DNA from: Dryococelus australis
Taxonomy: Eukaryota; Arthropoda; Insecta; Phasmatodea; Phasmatidae
Direction of reading: 5' to 3'
NCBI GenBank assembly: GCA_029891345.1
Contig: CM057009.1
Coordinates: 303,863,166-303,927,165 of the forward strand
Length of the DNA: 64,000 bases
In this document: positions 1-11,189 of the stretch, piece after piece
Position numbering within the stretch: position 1 is the first letter of the stretch
Layout: the number at the start of each line of letters is the position of its first letter
Program-made: the position numbers and the translations under genes
The notes under the pieces: model-generated
The model's database searches: none
Told to the model about the DNA's origin: nothing
What the model saw: only the letters and a program-made list of their open reading frames with translations

Positions 1-339
1 GACATCACTGCTCATGCATGTCGATGAGGTCACACTTGGTGAGTCGTTGCAGACCGTCTGCCCTGGTGCACCTACTGCAGCCGAGTCGCTGGCCTGTAGG
101 CGTGGTGATGCATATATGGTTACATGGCTAGGCGCCAAATGTAAAAGCAAATTGAATAAGGTAAAATATTAAGACAAAATATTGTTTTCCAAAATATAGT
201 GTATTGAAATCGAATATGTTTTACAAATTCCTGCCTGGAATGCACTTTGCAATAATTATTATATACCTTCTCGTGTATGAAAAATTACCAATTTAAATTT
301 GTAAATAAATATACGCACTGACGATTTGTGCCCTCTAGC

Positions 340-1380
340 ATGCGATGAAGGAACGTTATAGATGGTGGAATGGAGCAACTGTGACTAATCGAACAAGTGT
401 GAGTAATCAGAGGAGCAAAGCGACTAATCGAGCTAATTTATCAGTTGAGCAAATCTGACAAAATCGAACAAGTGTGAGTAATCAGAGGAGCCAAGCAACT
501 AATTGAATATATATAAGTTATCAGTCGAAAAAATCTGACTAATCGAACAAGTGTGATTAACTGGCCGAACGAATGGCATGTAACGAAGGTGAGAGATAAA
601 TGTAAACAATATGTAGAGTGAAAGACAAGATGGAATGAAAGAGAGAAACGAAACAACAAAAAATGGGAGGACTCTGATAAAACCTATGGACTGATATAGA
701 GAAAGAGAGAAGCGAATGAGAGAATGATATGGAATGAGAGATTAGAGATAGATGGAGATAAAGAGATGGAATGAGAGAATGAAAGAGAGAAACGAAACAG
801 CAAATAAAAGGAGAGGATTCCGAGAAAACCTATAGACTGATAGAGGGACATGAGGTAGGATGATAGAAAGCGAATATGAGATTCAAGAGAGCAGATGGGA
901 CGAGAGAATGAAAGAGAAAGAAAGAGACAAGAGTGGCAAGAGAGAGAGACAATATATGAAATGAGGGAAAGGGAGGGGAGTGAAAGAGAGGGAGAAAGGA
1001 ATGGAATAAGAGAAAGATATTGAAATGTGGAGGCAAGAGAGAGAAACGAAAGAGAGGGTGAAAGGGATAGAAAATAGGGAAAGATATTGAATGAGGGAGG
1101 CAGGAGAGGAGGAGATAGATTGGGAAAATGAAAGGGAGAAAGAGAAGGAGAAACACGTAGAATGAGAGAGTGAGAGAGAAATGAAAGAGAGAAAACGAAG
1201 AAGAAAAGAGAAGGAAATGTATGAGAGAACGAAAGAAAAATGAAAGAGAGAAAGAGATAGACAGCATGAATGACAGAGCATGAAAAAAAAGCAGTATGGT
1301 GGTATGAAATTACGATCATATGCGTCTTGAAAATACGAGTCTGGTGATACACAAGACTTAATACTTGCGTCATTAAATTA
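340..1380. repeat. Purine-rich degenerate GA simple repeat
   Basis: The plus strand is almost entirely A and G between about 680 and 1280, with recurring GAGAGAAACGAAAC and TGGAATGAGAGAATGAAAG phrases. Before it, 340-560 repeats phrases such as CGAACAAGTGTGAGTAATC and GACTAATCGA. The long open frames on the minus strand here are Ser/Phe/Leu-rich because the complement is pyrimidine-only, so I do not call a gene. Confidence 0.85.
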
Positions 1381-2149
1381 TAAAAATTTATTTAATTTAA
1401 AAAAATAATTTATTTAAATAATTCTATTTAGTGAAATCCTCTTTATGCGGCTGAATTTTGGATATCTCAGCCGCATCGAGGATTTACGTCAGCCGCAATT
1501 ATGAGTGGTGATTTTTTGAAGGAAAAACGGGAATTTTTGGGGGAAAATGGGACATTTGTAGGGAAAAAGGGAACTTTCAAGGCAGTTTTGGGCTAAAACA
1601 TACGATTTTGTGGGAAAATGAGCGTTTATTGGCAAAAAGGGGTAAAAACCTACATGGCGGCCACGTGACCTTGGCGCCTCGCGCCTCTCTGCAGCCTGAT
1701 GTGCCCGAAGGTACCATATCCTACTACTAATAAGCTCACATTTCACATAATGATAATATCTGTTTATACACAGTTCAAAGAATTCTACACTAGCAAGTGT
1801 CCAACCAGAACCCTTAGCCACATATTCCTCTTCTTCGCGACAATATTTTTATTTCAAGGCTTCTATAGCCTATGGGATACTATCAACATTGTACACTGCT
1901 TGATTCGCAGTCTTAAATGCTGGGCGACTGATGGCTTCTTACACAGGCTAAGGCTTTTCGCAGGTGCACTCCAGCCAAACATTATATTTTATAGAACTTT
2001 CGTCAATTTATTGTGTTAAATGAGTTATCCTTTGCGTAATGGGGTACCTAGGAAATTATTTCCAATCACATAACCCTTTAAAGTACCCTTAAAAGCTGAT
2101 TGTTTCAGGTTGAATCAATTTGACGTGGTGTCAGCAACTGCTAGTACAG

Positions 2150-2472
2150 GTCGTTTCTTTGCTGTGTTAAATCGAACTTTGCAGTTTGACTTCTGTCTCT
2201 TCAGCTTTTCACCACGCTTGAACACATGTTTTTACTTGCAGCATCGTTGCATATCACAGGAAGGACTCTTCATACACGTCGTTTTTTCATGCTTCCTTCG
2301 CTATTTGGCTGTATGCAAATATCTTGTCGCAGTAACAGCAACGAAACCTTGACGAAGCCATCGATCGCTGCACTGCTGTAGGTGTTCCATTGTAAGATGT
2401 CGATGATGCTGTTAGAGTCACGATGGCGGTGGTGCTGCTGCTGCTGCTGGTGTCCCGTCTGAATAACTTCAC
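2150..2472 (-). pseudogene. C2HC zinc-finger protein fragment
   Basis: The minus-strand frame encodes a Ser-rich stretch from a CAG-type codon run (2433-2450) and then a finger start with the phrase FRCCYCDKIFAYS (CX2C). A stop (TGA) follows in this frame, but the next frame continues at once with HEKTTC, the His-X4-Cys half of the same finger, so one base has been gained or lost near 2295. This CX2C-X12-H-X3/4-C finger form also occurs at 6.6-7.0, 12.8 and 21.5 kb. Such fingers bind nucleic acid or proteins. The product here cannot be made intact. Confidence 0.55.
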
Positions 2473-2519
2473 GGTGCTCCTGCTATACTGGCCACTGGAA
2501 ACTCCATAATGTATTCCAG

Positions 2520-2610
2520 TTACTTACACAAGCAGAGACGGAAGTGTCTTTCACAACTGCCGCTGTCAAACTAAGCTCTGGACTCAGCTACGCACTTATG
2601 TACTCACCGA
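2520..2610 (-). promoter_or_regulatory. Conserved promoter-like block, copy 1
   Basis: Reading minus, 2582-2548 contains CTTAGTTTGACAGCGGCAG followed by TGTGAAAG. This closely matches the region just downstream of the TATA box at 6285 and two copies at about 50.98 and 53.37 kb. A weak TATA-like CATAAG lies upstream on the minus strand. It precedes the zinc-finger fragment in the correct orientation. Confidence 0.45.
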
Positions 2611-2869
2611 TGTTGACGTTGCCCCCTGCAATTGTTTCTAGTGGGCGTATTATGATTGAGTCGCCGAGAGATCTGGCAGGATATTTTAAGGGGTAAATAG
2701 AAAATTTTTTAGATAAAAGAGACGTTTTGAAAGCAACTGTAATTTTAGTTTTTTTTTTTTTTAAAGGAAAATTAAACATTTTGAAGGAAAGTTTGGAAAT
2801 TTTAGAGAAAGTAGTGAATTTTTCCTGTCGGATCCCGTCTGGCTCCTGGCTTCTGTTGCTGGAGCCTCT

Positions 2870-4340
2870 ACTTATATATATTACTAATAAAAATATAAAC
2901 CCTAGTTAGTTTAACAAATATTCTTATAGACAGGTTTTTGGTGACTGGAAATAAAAGTCATGTACTCTTACATGTTATTGTATAGTTTGGCTAAGTGTCA
3001 ATGCTGTGCCTATTGCGTATTTATTTAACTTCATTACTAATTTATTATTCTGCCTTACTCTTAAATCCCAATCCAATTTCCAAACGCCAAGACGGGAGGT
3101 ACCTACTTAGCAGTTGGAAGGCCCTGTGACAACACTAGAGTGTTGCTTGCTGGTTGGAGGCAACCGAGGAACTCATCCCGAATCGTTCACTTGCTACTTG
3201 TGACACATTTTGTGACCAAATACTGGGCGATACTCTACACAAGCTCACAAATATTTACTGGTATATATTTTGCACTAGGAGTGTATACCGGCATTAAAAT
3301 ATTCTGCTACTAATATGCATTTGGGTGGATTGCTTTCACTACTCGAAAACATACACACTGCTTCATGTCTTGATAGCGACAACTGTTTCGACAGGCCTGT
3401 GTGGTGCGAACCACGGAATGTGTTTTGAAAATTTCAGATCCAGTGTATCTAAGTCTCTCCTCTTTTGTTTCTTAATATTTTATTACTAATTATTATCTTT
3501 GTGCACGAGCGTTCATTACAATGGTCGTGCTGATGTGGCTGGGAATTGTAGGCTGGATTGCCTGGCTTTTGGTCCCAATATCATTTGTTTTACGCTGACC
3601 GATGATATGGCTAACGACTTGTCTTGCGGTTTAATTACTCTGCGTGCAGTGTGAGGAGCGAAATTAAAATAGTTAGTTTTGTGAAATTTAACATTTATTA
3701 CAATATCCCATTGTGGCTTTATATTATTAATTGTATTTTTATATATCTTAATGTGACTAGGAAGTATTGGAAGTCTAGAAGTCAGTTTACAGAAGTACTT
3801 AACCCTGTGACAGGATTTAGTTACAAGTACAAGAAAATTAATTTCCTCAAAAAATTGCTATTTTAGTCAAGCAAAATACATAAATAATCAATTTTATATG
3901 CCAAAGAACCTAATAGTAACTGAATCACAATAAAATGTTCTGTTTTTATTATTGTGTTTGTTGGCAAAATAGTTCTGGACCATTAAAACTGCCTCTTAAA
4001 GAAATTTTTTCATGCAAATAGTCCAAATAAATCGGGATATCACCAAGGATTCATTAACTCACTTCTTGTGAGAAGTCGATTCACAGACATCGGAAACTGT
4101 CGTAAAATATTTTTAGCTTGGAACTCCCGACTATGCTAATATTCTTTATACACAGCTGTGTAGCGTAATACTTGAAGGTTAACTATATTTTACAGAAGCG
4201 TGATCGCAGACGTCACAATGTCTGCAATGAACTTCTAATGTTTAAGACATTGCTATAGGATACAACAAATTCCAGGAATTGGTCAATCATTCATAACCGA
4301 TCGAACATGCATAATTTATATTTATTTTTTCGAATTTTTT
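2870..4340. other. No gene recognised
   Basis: This AT-rich stretch has only short open frames with no family resemblance that I can see. No clear tandem or inverted repeat was found by eye. Confidence 0.5.
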
Positions 4341-4349
4341 AAGATCAAA

Positions 4350-5000
4350 TTTTACATCCCGAAGTATTGATAGTAGTAGGGAAATGGCAGAGCTGGCACA
4401 ATGACACGGCGACTCATAGCGCTGGAGCGGACAGCTGGTATCTTGAAATTCCCTTTTTTCACTCAACAGTTCTTTTGTTTCGTAAAACGTCCTTTTTCTT
4501 AAATTTCCCTTTTTTCCGTATAATATTTCCATTTTTCCCAGAGCAGGAGAGGCGAATCTGTAACAATAACTGGACCATCAAAAAAGTATATTTTACCACA
4601 CAAGTAGTAGGGAAATTGGCGAGCTGGCACAGGATCCAGGGTACGGATCTATGGATCTGCTGGACTCCAGCCACCGGGTTGGATCTCGGACTTACTGCTC
4701 TGTCATTCCGGTCCAAATATAAATATTTAAAAAATTATTTCTATGTAATTAAATATATTTCTATAAAATACAAAATGTAAAGACGTATTAAGTGTTATAT
4801 ATCATCGTACTCGTCTTTTGAAGGTGCATACGATCGCGATATCATAATAAAATTAGTATACTAATTTTTTTTTAAATTTACATACTTTCATAGTTTAAAC
4901 ATTTAAAGGCACAAGTATTACATTCTATATATCACAGGACTTGTCTTTTCAAGGCGCATACGATCATGATGTCAATCCTATTATGTAACCCAATGCAAGT
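4350..5000. repeat. Element-end fragments and two short related units
   Basis: GTAGGGAAATGGCAGAGCTGG (near 4377) and GTAGGGAAATTGGCGAGCTGG (near 4606), each followed by CACA, are two divergent copies of one end sequence, with a TTCCCTTTTTTC tract between them. At 4808-4980 a unit with CGTACTCGTCTTTTGAAGG or GGACTTGTCTTTTCAAGG then GCATACGATC occurs twice about 122 bp apart. It loosely resembles the core of the 16-17 kb array. Confidence 0.45.
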
Positions 5001-5314
5001 ACCATCATTTTGGATTTAAGAGCAAAACAATTGATTAAAAAACAAATAAATATCACATCATTGTTATTTTTTCATTAAATGTTAAGTATTTATTTTAAGT
5101 TTTAGATTCTTATTTACATGTAATATTTTTTTACTTTCCCAGACTTAAGTATTTTATTTACATGTAGAGACTAATCTCTCATATTTACTTGACATCCACT
5201 TAACCTAACCAACACACTCTAGTCTACATCATGAAAGGTATACCAAAGAAATGAAATGCAGCAAACGTTTTTACACAAAGTATAGTATACACATAATAAA
5301 ATATACACAATCAG

Positions 5315-5960
5315 CAAAAACAATAATAGTATGATTACGGGAAGTTGGTGACAAGGGGATGGGGGATAGGAGCAGGAGCTGGTGGAGCTGCCAACTTGTT
5401 ACGTCACCCGACCACCATCTTGGTTATCATTGACCTTTATCCCCTTACACATGCGACTTTTAACCTTGACCCCGAGGACTTATGACCTCAAAAACACTAA
5501 AACGCCTTTAAAATTAAAAGAAAAATCCTCAAATAATTCCAAAAATTTTAGAAATAATTCTAAAAAAATCTTAAAAATGTAATGTTAAAAATTATTAAAA
5601 CTTGCTTTAATATATATATATATAATTAATAAAAGGATCCACAGAAAAGACGTATTTTTTCCAGAAATGCCGACAGGGATCAGTGACCCGGGTGCCATGG
5701 ATCAGTAACCCAGGTTCAGACAGGAGACAGGAATCAGTAACCCAGGGATCAGGATAGCAGGACCTTTGACCTTGAAAATAAAAATATTAAAAATATTCCG
5801 AAAAAAAAATCACAAAAATCTCGAGAAATTTATTATTAAGAATTATTAAAAAATTATGAAAATTTTATTATTTTTTTTAAAGAAGCAAACGACTGACTCC
5901 CTCGCCTCCACTCCTCCCACCTATACTCATTCCACCATTTTGATTTTTCGTTTGTGATTT
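5315..5960 (+). repeat. Left arm of the long inverted repeat
   Basis: Its reverse complement is spread over 8330-9612, with the longer right arm carrying extra repeat units. The arm contains the CCATCTTGG motif, AAGGTCA-like half sites on the complement and a 'CAGTAACCCAGG' repeat. Confidence 0.65.
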
Positions 5961-6209
5961 GTTTACATGCTACTGGAGGCTGCCATCTTTGTGTAAATGT
6001 TACTGTATTTGGGTGTGTATATGTGTTTGGGTGCATAGGTAGTGTTTGAGTGTTTAAATGTGTTTGGGTGTGTGTAGGCGTATTTGCATGTATATGTGTG
6101 TGTGAGTGTGGGGATCTGTCTTGTGAGGAACTGACTCATGCACATAATGTCTCAGTGCTCGCATATGGTTGGCCAGCTGCAATCATGTCACGACTTGATG
6201 ATTAGCTGG

Positions 6210-6345
6210 TCGGTGATTGGCTGATTGGTGTTCGCGATACGATTAGTTCAACGTCAATATGACCTCATTGGTCTTGCATACTCGTATATAAGCCTGCAGG
6301 GAGTTCAGCTGAGAATCTTAGTTTGACAGCAGCTCCTGTGAAAGG
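6210..6345 (+). promoter_or_regulatory. TATA promoter of the zinc-finger gene, copy 2 of the shared block
   Basis: Two ATTGG (inverted CCAAT) boxes lie at about 6216-6230. TATATAAG is at 6285-6292, and an initiator-like TCTTAGTTTG has its A at 6320, 33 bases from the TATA start at 6287. The block CTTAGTTTGACAGCAGCTCC then TGTGAAAG follows. The same block is found at three other sites. The spacing is what RNA polymerase II core promoters use. Confidence 0.6.
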
Positions 6346-6571
6346 TGGATCGTCTTGGCTATCATGTGCCTCTTCGCATCTATGCCTTATTCTGCATCTG
6401 CGATGTTTTCGGGTACTCCAGAGCTAATGATAGCTACAGCAGTGCCATCGATTCTTCGGGAGTGGTACCAGCAGTGCCATCGACTCCTTCAGGCATGATG
6501 CCGATAGCACCCACCGATTGGGTGGGTCACCTAGAGCAGTGCAGCCATCAGCATCGCGACCCAAGACAACC

Positions 6572-7216
6572 ATGCCAAGACTTCGATGCATGTACTGTGA
6601 TAAAGCCTTTGCGACTATCAGCAATGTTAGATGACATGAAAAGCATCAATGTATGATTAATCCGCAGCTCATGGTATATAAGTGTTAGAAGTGCCTTCGC
6701 CTGTTTGCTCATATTGACAAACTAGACCAACATTCGAAAATTTATAAACGACTTATTCCTCCGCCAGCACAACAAAAATATGTATTGTCGCCACCACAAC
6801 CCTGTGATGGACTTGAAAGTACTGCTTTGTGCAATGACGATGTTAATATGTCATCGCTACCTTGTGCAGTAAGTGAGGATGTGCATGTGGATGGTATGGA
6901 CAATTCGCTGTAGCTATCGGGTCGATCGTGCAGGTATTGTGGTAAGACGTACAGTAAAAGCTGTCGTTTGCATAGACATGAGAAGAGTGGTAAATGCACG
7001 AAAAAGACACGATGGCCATCTTTGACTATTAGCTGTTACAAACATGGGCATAAGTTCGTGTGTTATGGAGTAAAATATGTTCCAGAAAAGGTGCGACTTG
7101 AAATACATGATCATCGGAGAACACGATGTTATGAATTGTATGAGAAACACGCCAAACTGTGTAAAACTCGTGTCTGGGAACATGTTCATGTTCTAGGCAA
7201 ACCTAATGCCAATTGA
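6572..7216 (+). pseudogene. Three-finger C2HC zinc-finger protein, broken
   Basis: From ATG at 6572 a single frame of 215 codons runs to TGA at 7214, interrupted by three in-frame stops (near 6632, 6686 and 6912) but no frameshift. It holds three fingers: CMYCDKAFATISNVR then a stop at the expected linker, then HEKHQC; a second with stop inside the CX2C knuckle and LFAHIDKLDQH; and a third, CRYCGKTYSKSCRLHRH, then EKSGKC. The pattern CX2C-X12-H-X4-C is the same as in the fingers of the viral ATPase gene at 12.8 kb. The C-terminal part is basic (KKTRWPS, RRTRCYELYEKH). An upstream ATG at 6345 opens a different frame that I do not favour. The role is probably nucleic-acid binding. Confidence 0.65.
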
Positions 7217-7246
7217 TTTCTTCTGAAGAAATCTGCATTCAGAGGC

Positions 7247-7555
7247 ATGTTGGAAGATTACATATCTCCGAATCTGATAGTTTCGTCGAAAGATGTTTGT
7301 AAGTATAAAACCAAATTTAATAAACCAACTTACAGAATATATTGGAAAACAGGAGCCTCTAAAAATAATATATGGCTAGAATGCAATTATACAAAACCGG
7401 AACCGATGGATGGAGGTATCAACATATGGACATTCATGGATGGAGGTATCAACATGAGGACATTCAAGACTTCTAATGTACCTCTCTATAATGTATACGA
7501 CATAGAAAAGAGTGTAGAATATAATGTACAAAGGGTATGTCGCGAGGAAGAATAA
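7247..7555 (+). CDS. Hypothetical 102-residue ORF downstream of the zinc-finger gene
   Basis: ATG at 7247 lies 31 bases after the zinc-finger stop, and the frame is open for 102 codons. It is rich in Tyr, Asn and Lys. A direct duplication of about 30 bases (7405-7434 and 7435-7464) gives GGINIWTF and GGINMRTF in tandem. AATAAA at 7709-7714 could end a transcript covering both ORFs. I recognise no family. It may be the C-terminal part of the zinc-finger protein after a small frameshift. Confidence 0.35.
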   Translation: MLEDYISPNLIVSSKDVCKYKTKFNKPTYRIYWKTGASKNNIWLECNYTKPEPMDGGINIWTFMDGGINMRTFKTSNVPLYNVYDIEKSVEYNVQRVCREEE

Positions 7556-7708
7556 ATGATGATGAAGTGTTCCAGATGGACACTCGATTCGGTAAATCAT
7601 CTGGAGCTGAGAACGAGTGAATACCAACCTCTTACGAAATAACTTTATTACCTGCTCTTGCCTTTGAAGAAATCATTACGAAGAAATGTTTGTATGTAAC
7701 ATTTTGTA

Positions 7709-7714
7709 AATAAA
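7709..7714 (+). terminator. Polyadenylation signal AATAAA
   Basis: AATAAA lies about 150 bases after the last ORF stop and just before a T-rich tract. It is in place to end the zinc-finger transcript. Confidence 0.35.
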
Positions 7715-8139
7715 AATATATTTATTAAATATGTTGTGTTTTATTTTTTATATAAAAACCCCATTGTGCTTTATATAAAAATTATTTCAAATTAAAAAAT
7801 ACTTGTATTTAAGAATGAAACAAATAATTAAATGTGGCAGTTTACGTGCTTTGCAGGAATTGCCAATGTCACCATTCGGTACAGGCCGATAGCAGGTGGC
7901 ATAATCGATACCACATATGTGTCGAGAATAGAATCCAATATGGAGGGAGTCGAACTAAAGTGAGTAATTGATGGAGCGAATGCGACTAATTAGCACAACC
8001 TATATTTTAAATGCATACACAAATATGGCTGTCACCTGGTCATACATTGGTGAAGCAAACATATGAAATCTAAAATGGCTGTCACACGAACTTGAGACAC
8101 AAACTATAAAACAAATGACAATTTAAAAACATGGAGAAC

Positions 8140-9612
8140 TGCACCTAGCAAGATGGCTGCCTACCAACATGGCAGCCTCCAGTAACATATATAAACAGAT
8201 GATGTACGAAAAAAAAACAAATATGGCCACCTCCAGTAACACATACACAAAAATGGCAGCTTCCAGCAGCATGTTAACAAATTACAAACAAAAAAAATGA
8301 AGATGGTGGAATGAGTATAGTCGGGAGGAGTGGAGGCAAGGGAGTCAGTTGTTTGCTGGGGATGGTACGAATGTGACTAATGGTGCTTCTGAGGGGACCT
8401 TCGGAAATGCAAGTTTAATTAAATTAAATTAGAATCATTTTTTTAAATACTTTTTTTTATAAATTGTTGGGTTTGAAAGGAGTTTTTGGGAATGGTTGGT
8501 TTTCAATGTCATGTGGTTAAGGTTGAGGTAGTCTGCATCTAACATGGTGGCAGTAGTCTGTAATGTATTATGCATTTTATTGCTTTATGTATCTTATCTC
8601 GCATTTTTGTTTTCAAGGTCATTATAGGTCATGGGGTTAAGTTTGGGGTAGTCTGCATCTAATATGGCGGTAGTAGTTAGTAATGTATTATGCTTGCTCA
8701 CTTTTATGCATATTTTCTCAAGTTTTTATTTTTAATGTTATGGGGTTAAGGTTGAGGTAGTCTGCTTCCAATATGGCGAATGGGTGATTCCTACCAAGAT
8801 GGTGGCCTCCAGTAATGTATAAAAAATGACGAATGAAAAAACAAATATGGTATTCGAATGGAGGTGAGAGAAACAGTAACATATAAGCAAATATAGCTGC
8901 CTCCAGTAGCATGTAAACAAATGACAAACGAAAAATCAAGATGGCGGACTAAGTATTGGTGAGGGGAGTGGGTGTGAAGGAGTCAGTCTGCTGCAGTCGA
9001 ACAGAGGCGAGTAACTGGTTGTGCAGGGGGACCTTCGAAAATGCAAGTTTTAAAATAATAAAATTTTTAAATAATTTTAATAATGAATTTGTTGAGAATT
9101 TTTGTGATTTTTCTCGGAATTATTTGAACATTTTTGAGTTTCAAGGTCAAAGGTCAAAGGCCCTGCTATCCTGACCCCTGGGTTACTGATACCTGTCTCT
9201 TGCCTGACCCTGTGTCACTGATCCCTGGCACCCAGGTCGCTGATCCCTATCAGCATTTCTGAGAGAAAAAAAATGGGTAATTTCTGTGGATCATTTTAAT
9301 AATTTGTAAATAATTTTTAATACTTTTAATAACTAATTTTTTCGGACTTTTTTAGAATTTTTAGAATGTTTTGGAATTTTTTTGAGGAATTTTGGGATAT
9401 ATTTAAGGTTTTTTTTAGTGTTTTTTGAGGTCATAAGTCCTCGGGGTCAAGGTCAAGTTCAAAAGTCACATGGGTAAGAGGTAAAAGGTCAATGACATCC
9501 AAGATGGCGGTCAGGTGATGTAACAAGATGGCGGTTCCACCGTCACCTGCTCCTATCCCCTATCCCCCTTGTCCCCAACTTCTCATAAACATACTACTAA
9601 CAATTATTTTTA
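8140..9612 (-). repeat. Right arm of the long inverted repeat with AAGGTCA/ATGGCGG units
   Basis: At 8500-8830 a unit of roughly 120-130 bp is repeated about three times, each with GGGGTTAAG, GAGGTAGTCTGC and an ATATGGCG or similar phrase. At 8160-8350 and 8860-8960 a 'CCTCCAGTAACATATA' and 'AAACAAATGACAAACGAAAAA' unit repeats. AAGATGGCGG occurs at 8939-8948, 9501-9510 and 9525-9534. AAGGTCAAAGGTCAAAGG, a direct repeat of nuclear-receptor half sites, is at 9143-9160. Confidence 0.6.
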
Positions 9613-9810
9613 TTAATCTGCTTCGAGTCGGGCGATTTCCGTGTCTAGTCGAACAGCAGATTTACAGTCAAAGGATGAAGCTCACCATTTTTGCAGTAGT
9701 TGTGCGTTCTTCCTCGCACGTGTCCAGGCAGATTCTGATCTGTCGCAGACGTGACGGTGCAGGTTCTAGCCTGCCACAGACATGTCGGTGCTGGTCGTTA
9801 TAACGTTTCG

Positions 9811-9935
9811 TCAACTTGAGCAGTGAAGGACAGTCATACTCAAACTACACATTTTGACATCTTCATCATAGGTCACCACGATCTCCTTGAGCACGTAGCC
9901 GCTGTGGCTCTGGAAGCCTTGCAGATTACAGCACA
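9811..9935 (-). pseudogene. Short conserved-looking viral ORF fragment
   Basis: Reading minus from ATG at 9935, the frame gives CCNLQGFQSHSGYVLKEI and then VVTYDEDVKM before breaking down. The pattern 'QGF ... LKEI(V/A)V' resembles the start of small uncharacterised proteins that accompany Polinton-like elements in insects, and the fragment lies just past the end of the capsid gene. This is recognition by eye only. No function is assigned. Confidence 0.3.
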
Positions 9936-10014
9936 TCTTGCTGCTGTCTATGCTCGAAGTCGGCTAAAAAGTTCTAATGTGTTAGCAGTTATATTTATAT
10001 ATTCTCAGCTGTGC

Positions 10015-11083
10015 TCATGACAGTATTTGGACGGTCTTGTCTAGGTAAATGTACGGTAGATGCCGGTCGTGAATTATAAGGCAGAATGCGTATGTGTTGG
10101 CAGGAATATTTCCATGTGTAGTGAATTCATTCCTGCAGTCGATTACATTGGAGATAATATGCTCATACAGTTTACTCACATCGAATGCTATGAGTAGGGC
10201 CAATCTCTTAAAAGTATCAGGGCTCAATATTGTAGTCTGGGTGCGTCCATAATATGATGATTGGGATTGAGCGCACATCTGATATGCCAGCAGATACTGC
10301 CCATTTTCAAAGTCCATGTTCAAATCCACATGTGGGTAGCTTTCGCTATTCAAATATATTTTCACATTTTCTATTTGACATGTCTCGAACTGCGAACGGC
10401 TCACACTCGCATTGTGCTGTCTTCCAGTCTGTAGCACAACGATGATGTACCTCGGCTTCTCAGAGGCAAAGCTGGACTTCGCCATCCAGTTGATGTACTG
10501 GCTTGCCGGCAATCCAGGGTATGTTTCGAGACTCCACGACCTGAAAGCCACACCAATGTTGTTACAATTTTCCACATTCTTCAACATTTTTATGGGTTCT
10601 GCAGTGCTCAACTGCACATAAGGCAGCATTCAATCGATAACCTGTAGTTTCAGTTCCACTGCCTCTAGGTTTTCTCCCATACCCATGATGGTGTCCATAT
10701 GAGTATTGTCTAGAAGCAGCACCAGTTCCTGCTTCGAACTGAAGATAATTCGTTTCTAGTCTTCGGCAAATCCCAATAGCATAGATAGCAGAACACACAT
10801 TTCGAAATTACCTCCAGGGTATATAGGAACACTGTAGTCATCTTCGATTCCCCAGCCTGCCATCTTGAATGCAGACAGCTCATTCGGCGTGAGCGAAAGG
10901 TAATTTTTGATAGTTGAGGTTATGCCCACATCTCGCGACTGGTCCACCTCGACACTGTTAAGCAAATATGTGATGCGATCGATCAGGTGAAGAATTCCAT
11001 TGCTCGTTATTTTCGTCGATGCCGGGTTGGACCCATATTCTTTCGTTAGAGTCCCCTGATTCACAGGAAATACTGCTAGCCGA
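10015..11083 (-). pseudogene. Major capsid protein (double-jelly-roll, Polinton/adintovirus-like), broken
   Basis: One minus-strand frame of about 350 codons runs from just after a stop at 11083 to TGA at 10015, with only two in-frame stops (near 10758 and 10630) and no frameshift. Visible features are SLTPNELSAFKMAGWGIEDD, the stretch PRYIIVVLQTGRQ, and IYLNSESYPHVDLNMDF followed by an aromatic-rich C-terminal third (SQSSYYG, RHLPYIYLDKTVQ). These match hexon-type capsid proteins of Polinton/adintovirus-like elements as I know them, where this protein builds the icosahedral shell. It is the best-kept gene of the cassette. It follows the minor capsid gene on the same strand, a normal late-gene order. 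No ATG opens the frame at its start, so the original N-terminus is uncertain. Confidence 0.7.
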
Positions 11084-11189
11084 TATTACGAAGGAAAATC
11101 TCTTTAACACATGTTAATGACTTGGAGACTTGTGACGTACTGATTGCTGGTTTGATGTGCTGCTTTGTTTTATAGCTTCTGGTCGTGTA

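Larger units (their letters stand above)
1490..2860. mobile_element. Small remnant of a zinc-finger-bearing repeat element
   Basis: Runs of the form GGGAAAAAGGGAA with G/A-only spacing lie at 1515-1640 and again, weaker, at 2690-2830. The same kind of sequence marks other element ends in this window (4440-4540, 28440-28530, 49550-49620, 54790-54940). Between the two lie a minus-strand zinc-finger fragment and a minus-strand copy of the promoter block also found at 6.3 kb. I read this as an internally deleted relative of the 5.3-9.6 kb element. The edges are approximate. Confidence 0.4.
5315..9612. mobile_element. Long-terminal-inverted-repeat element carrying a zinc-finger gene
   Basis: The sequence near 5315-5960 reappears in reverse complement between about 8330 and 9612. 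Matching landmarks include GAAGTTGGTGACAAGGGG (5340) against CCCCTTGTCCCCAACTTC (9570-9587), the CCACCATCTTGG/CCAAGATGGCGG pair, the 'GACCTCAAAAACAC' pair, and GGGATCAGGATAGCAGG (5743) against CCTGCTATCCTGACCCC (9162). Between the arms are a promoter, a zinc-finger pseudogene, a second ORF and an AATAAA signal. Long inverted repeats flanking coding sequence are typical of DNA transposons and Polinton-like elements, but I see no transposase inside. It lies directly beside the capsid cassette at 9.8 kb. Confidence 0.65.

Noticed and set aside
684..1373. 229-codon minus-strand open frame rich in Ser, Phe and Leu
   Set aside because: It is the complement of a purine-only simple repeat. Overlapping frames are also open with the same composition, and there is no domain or start context.
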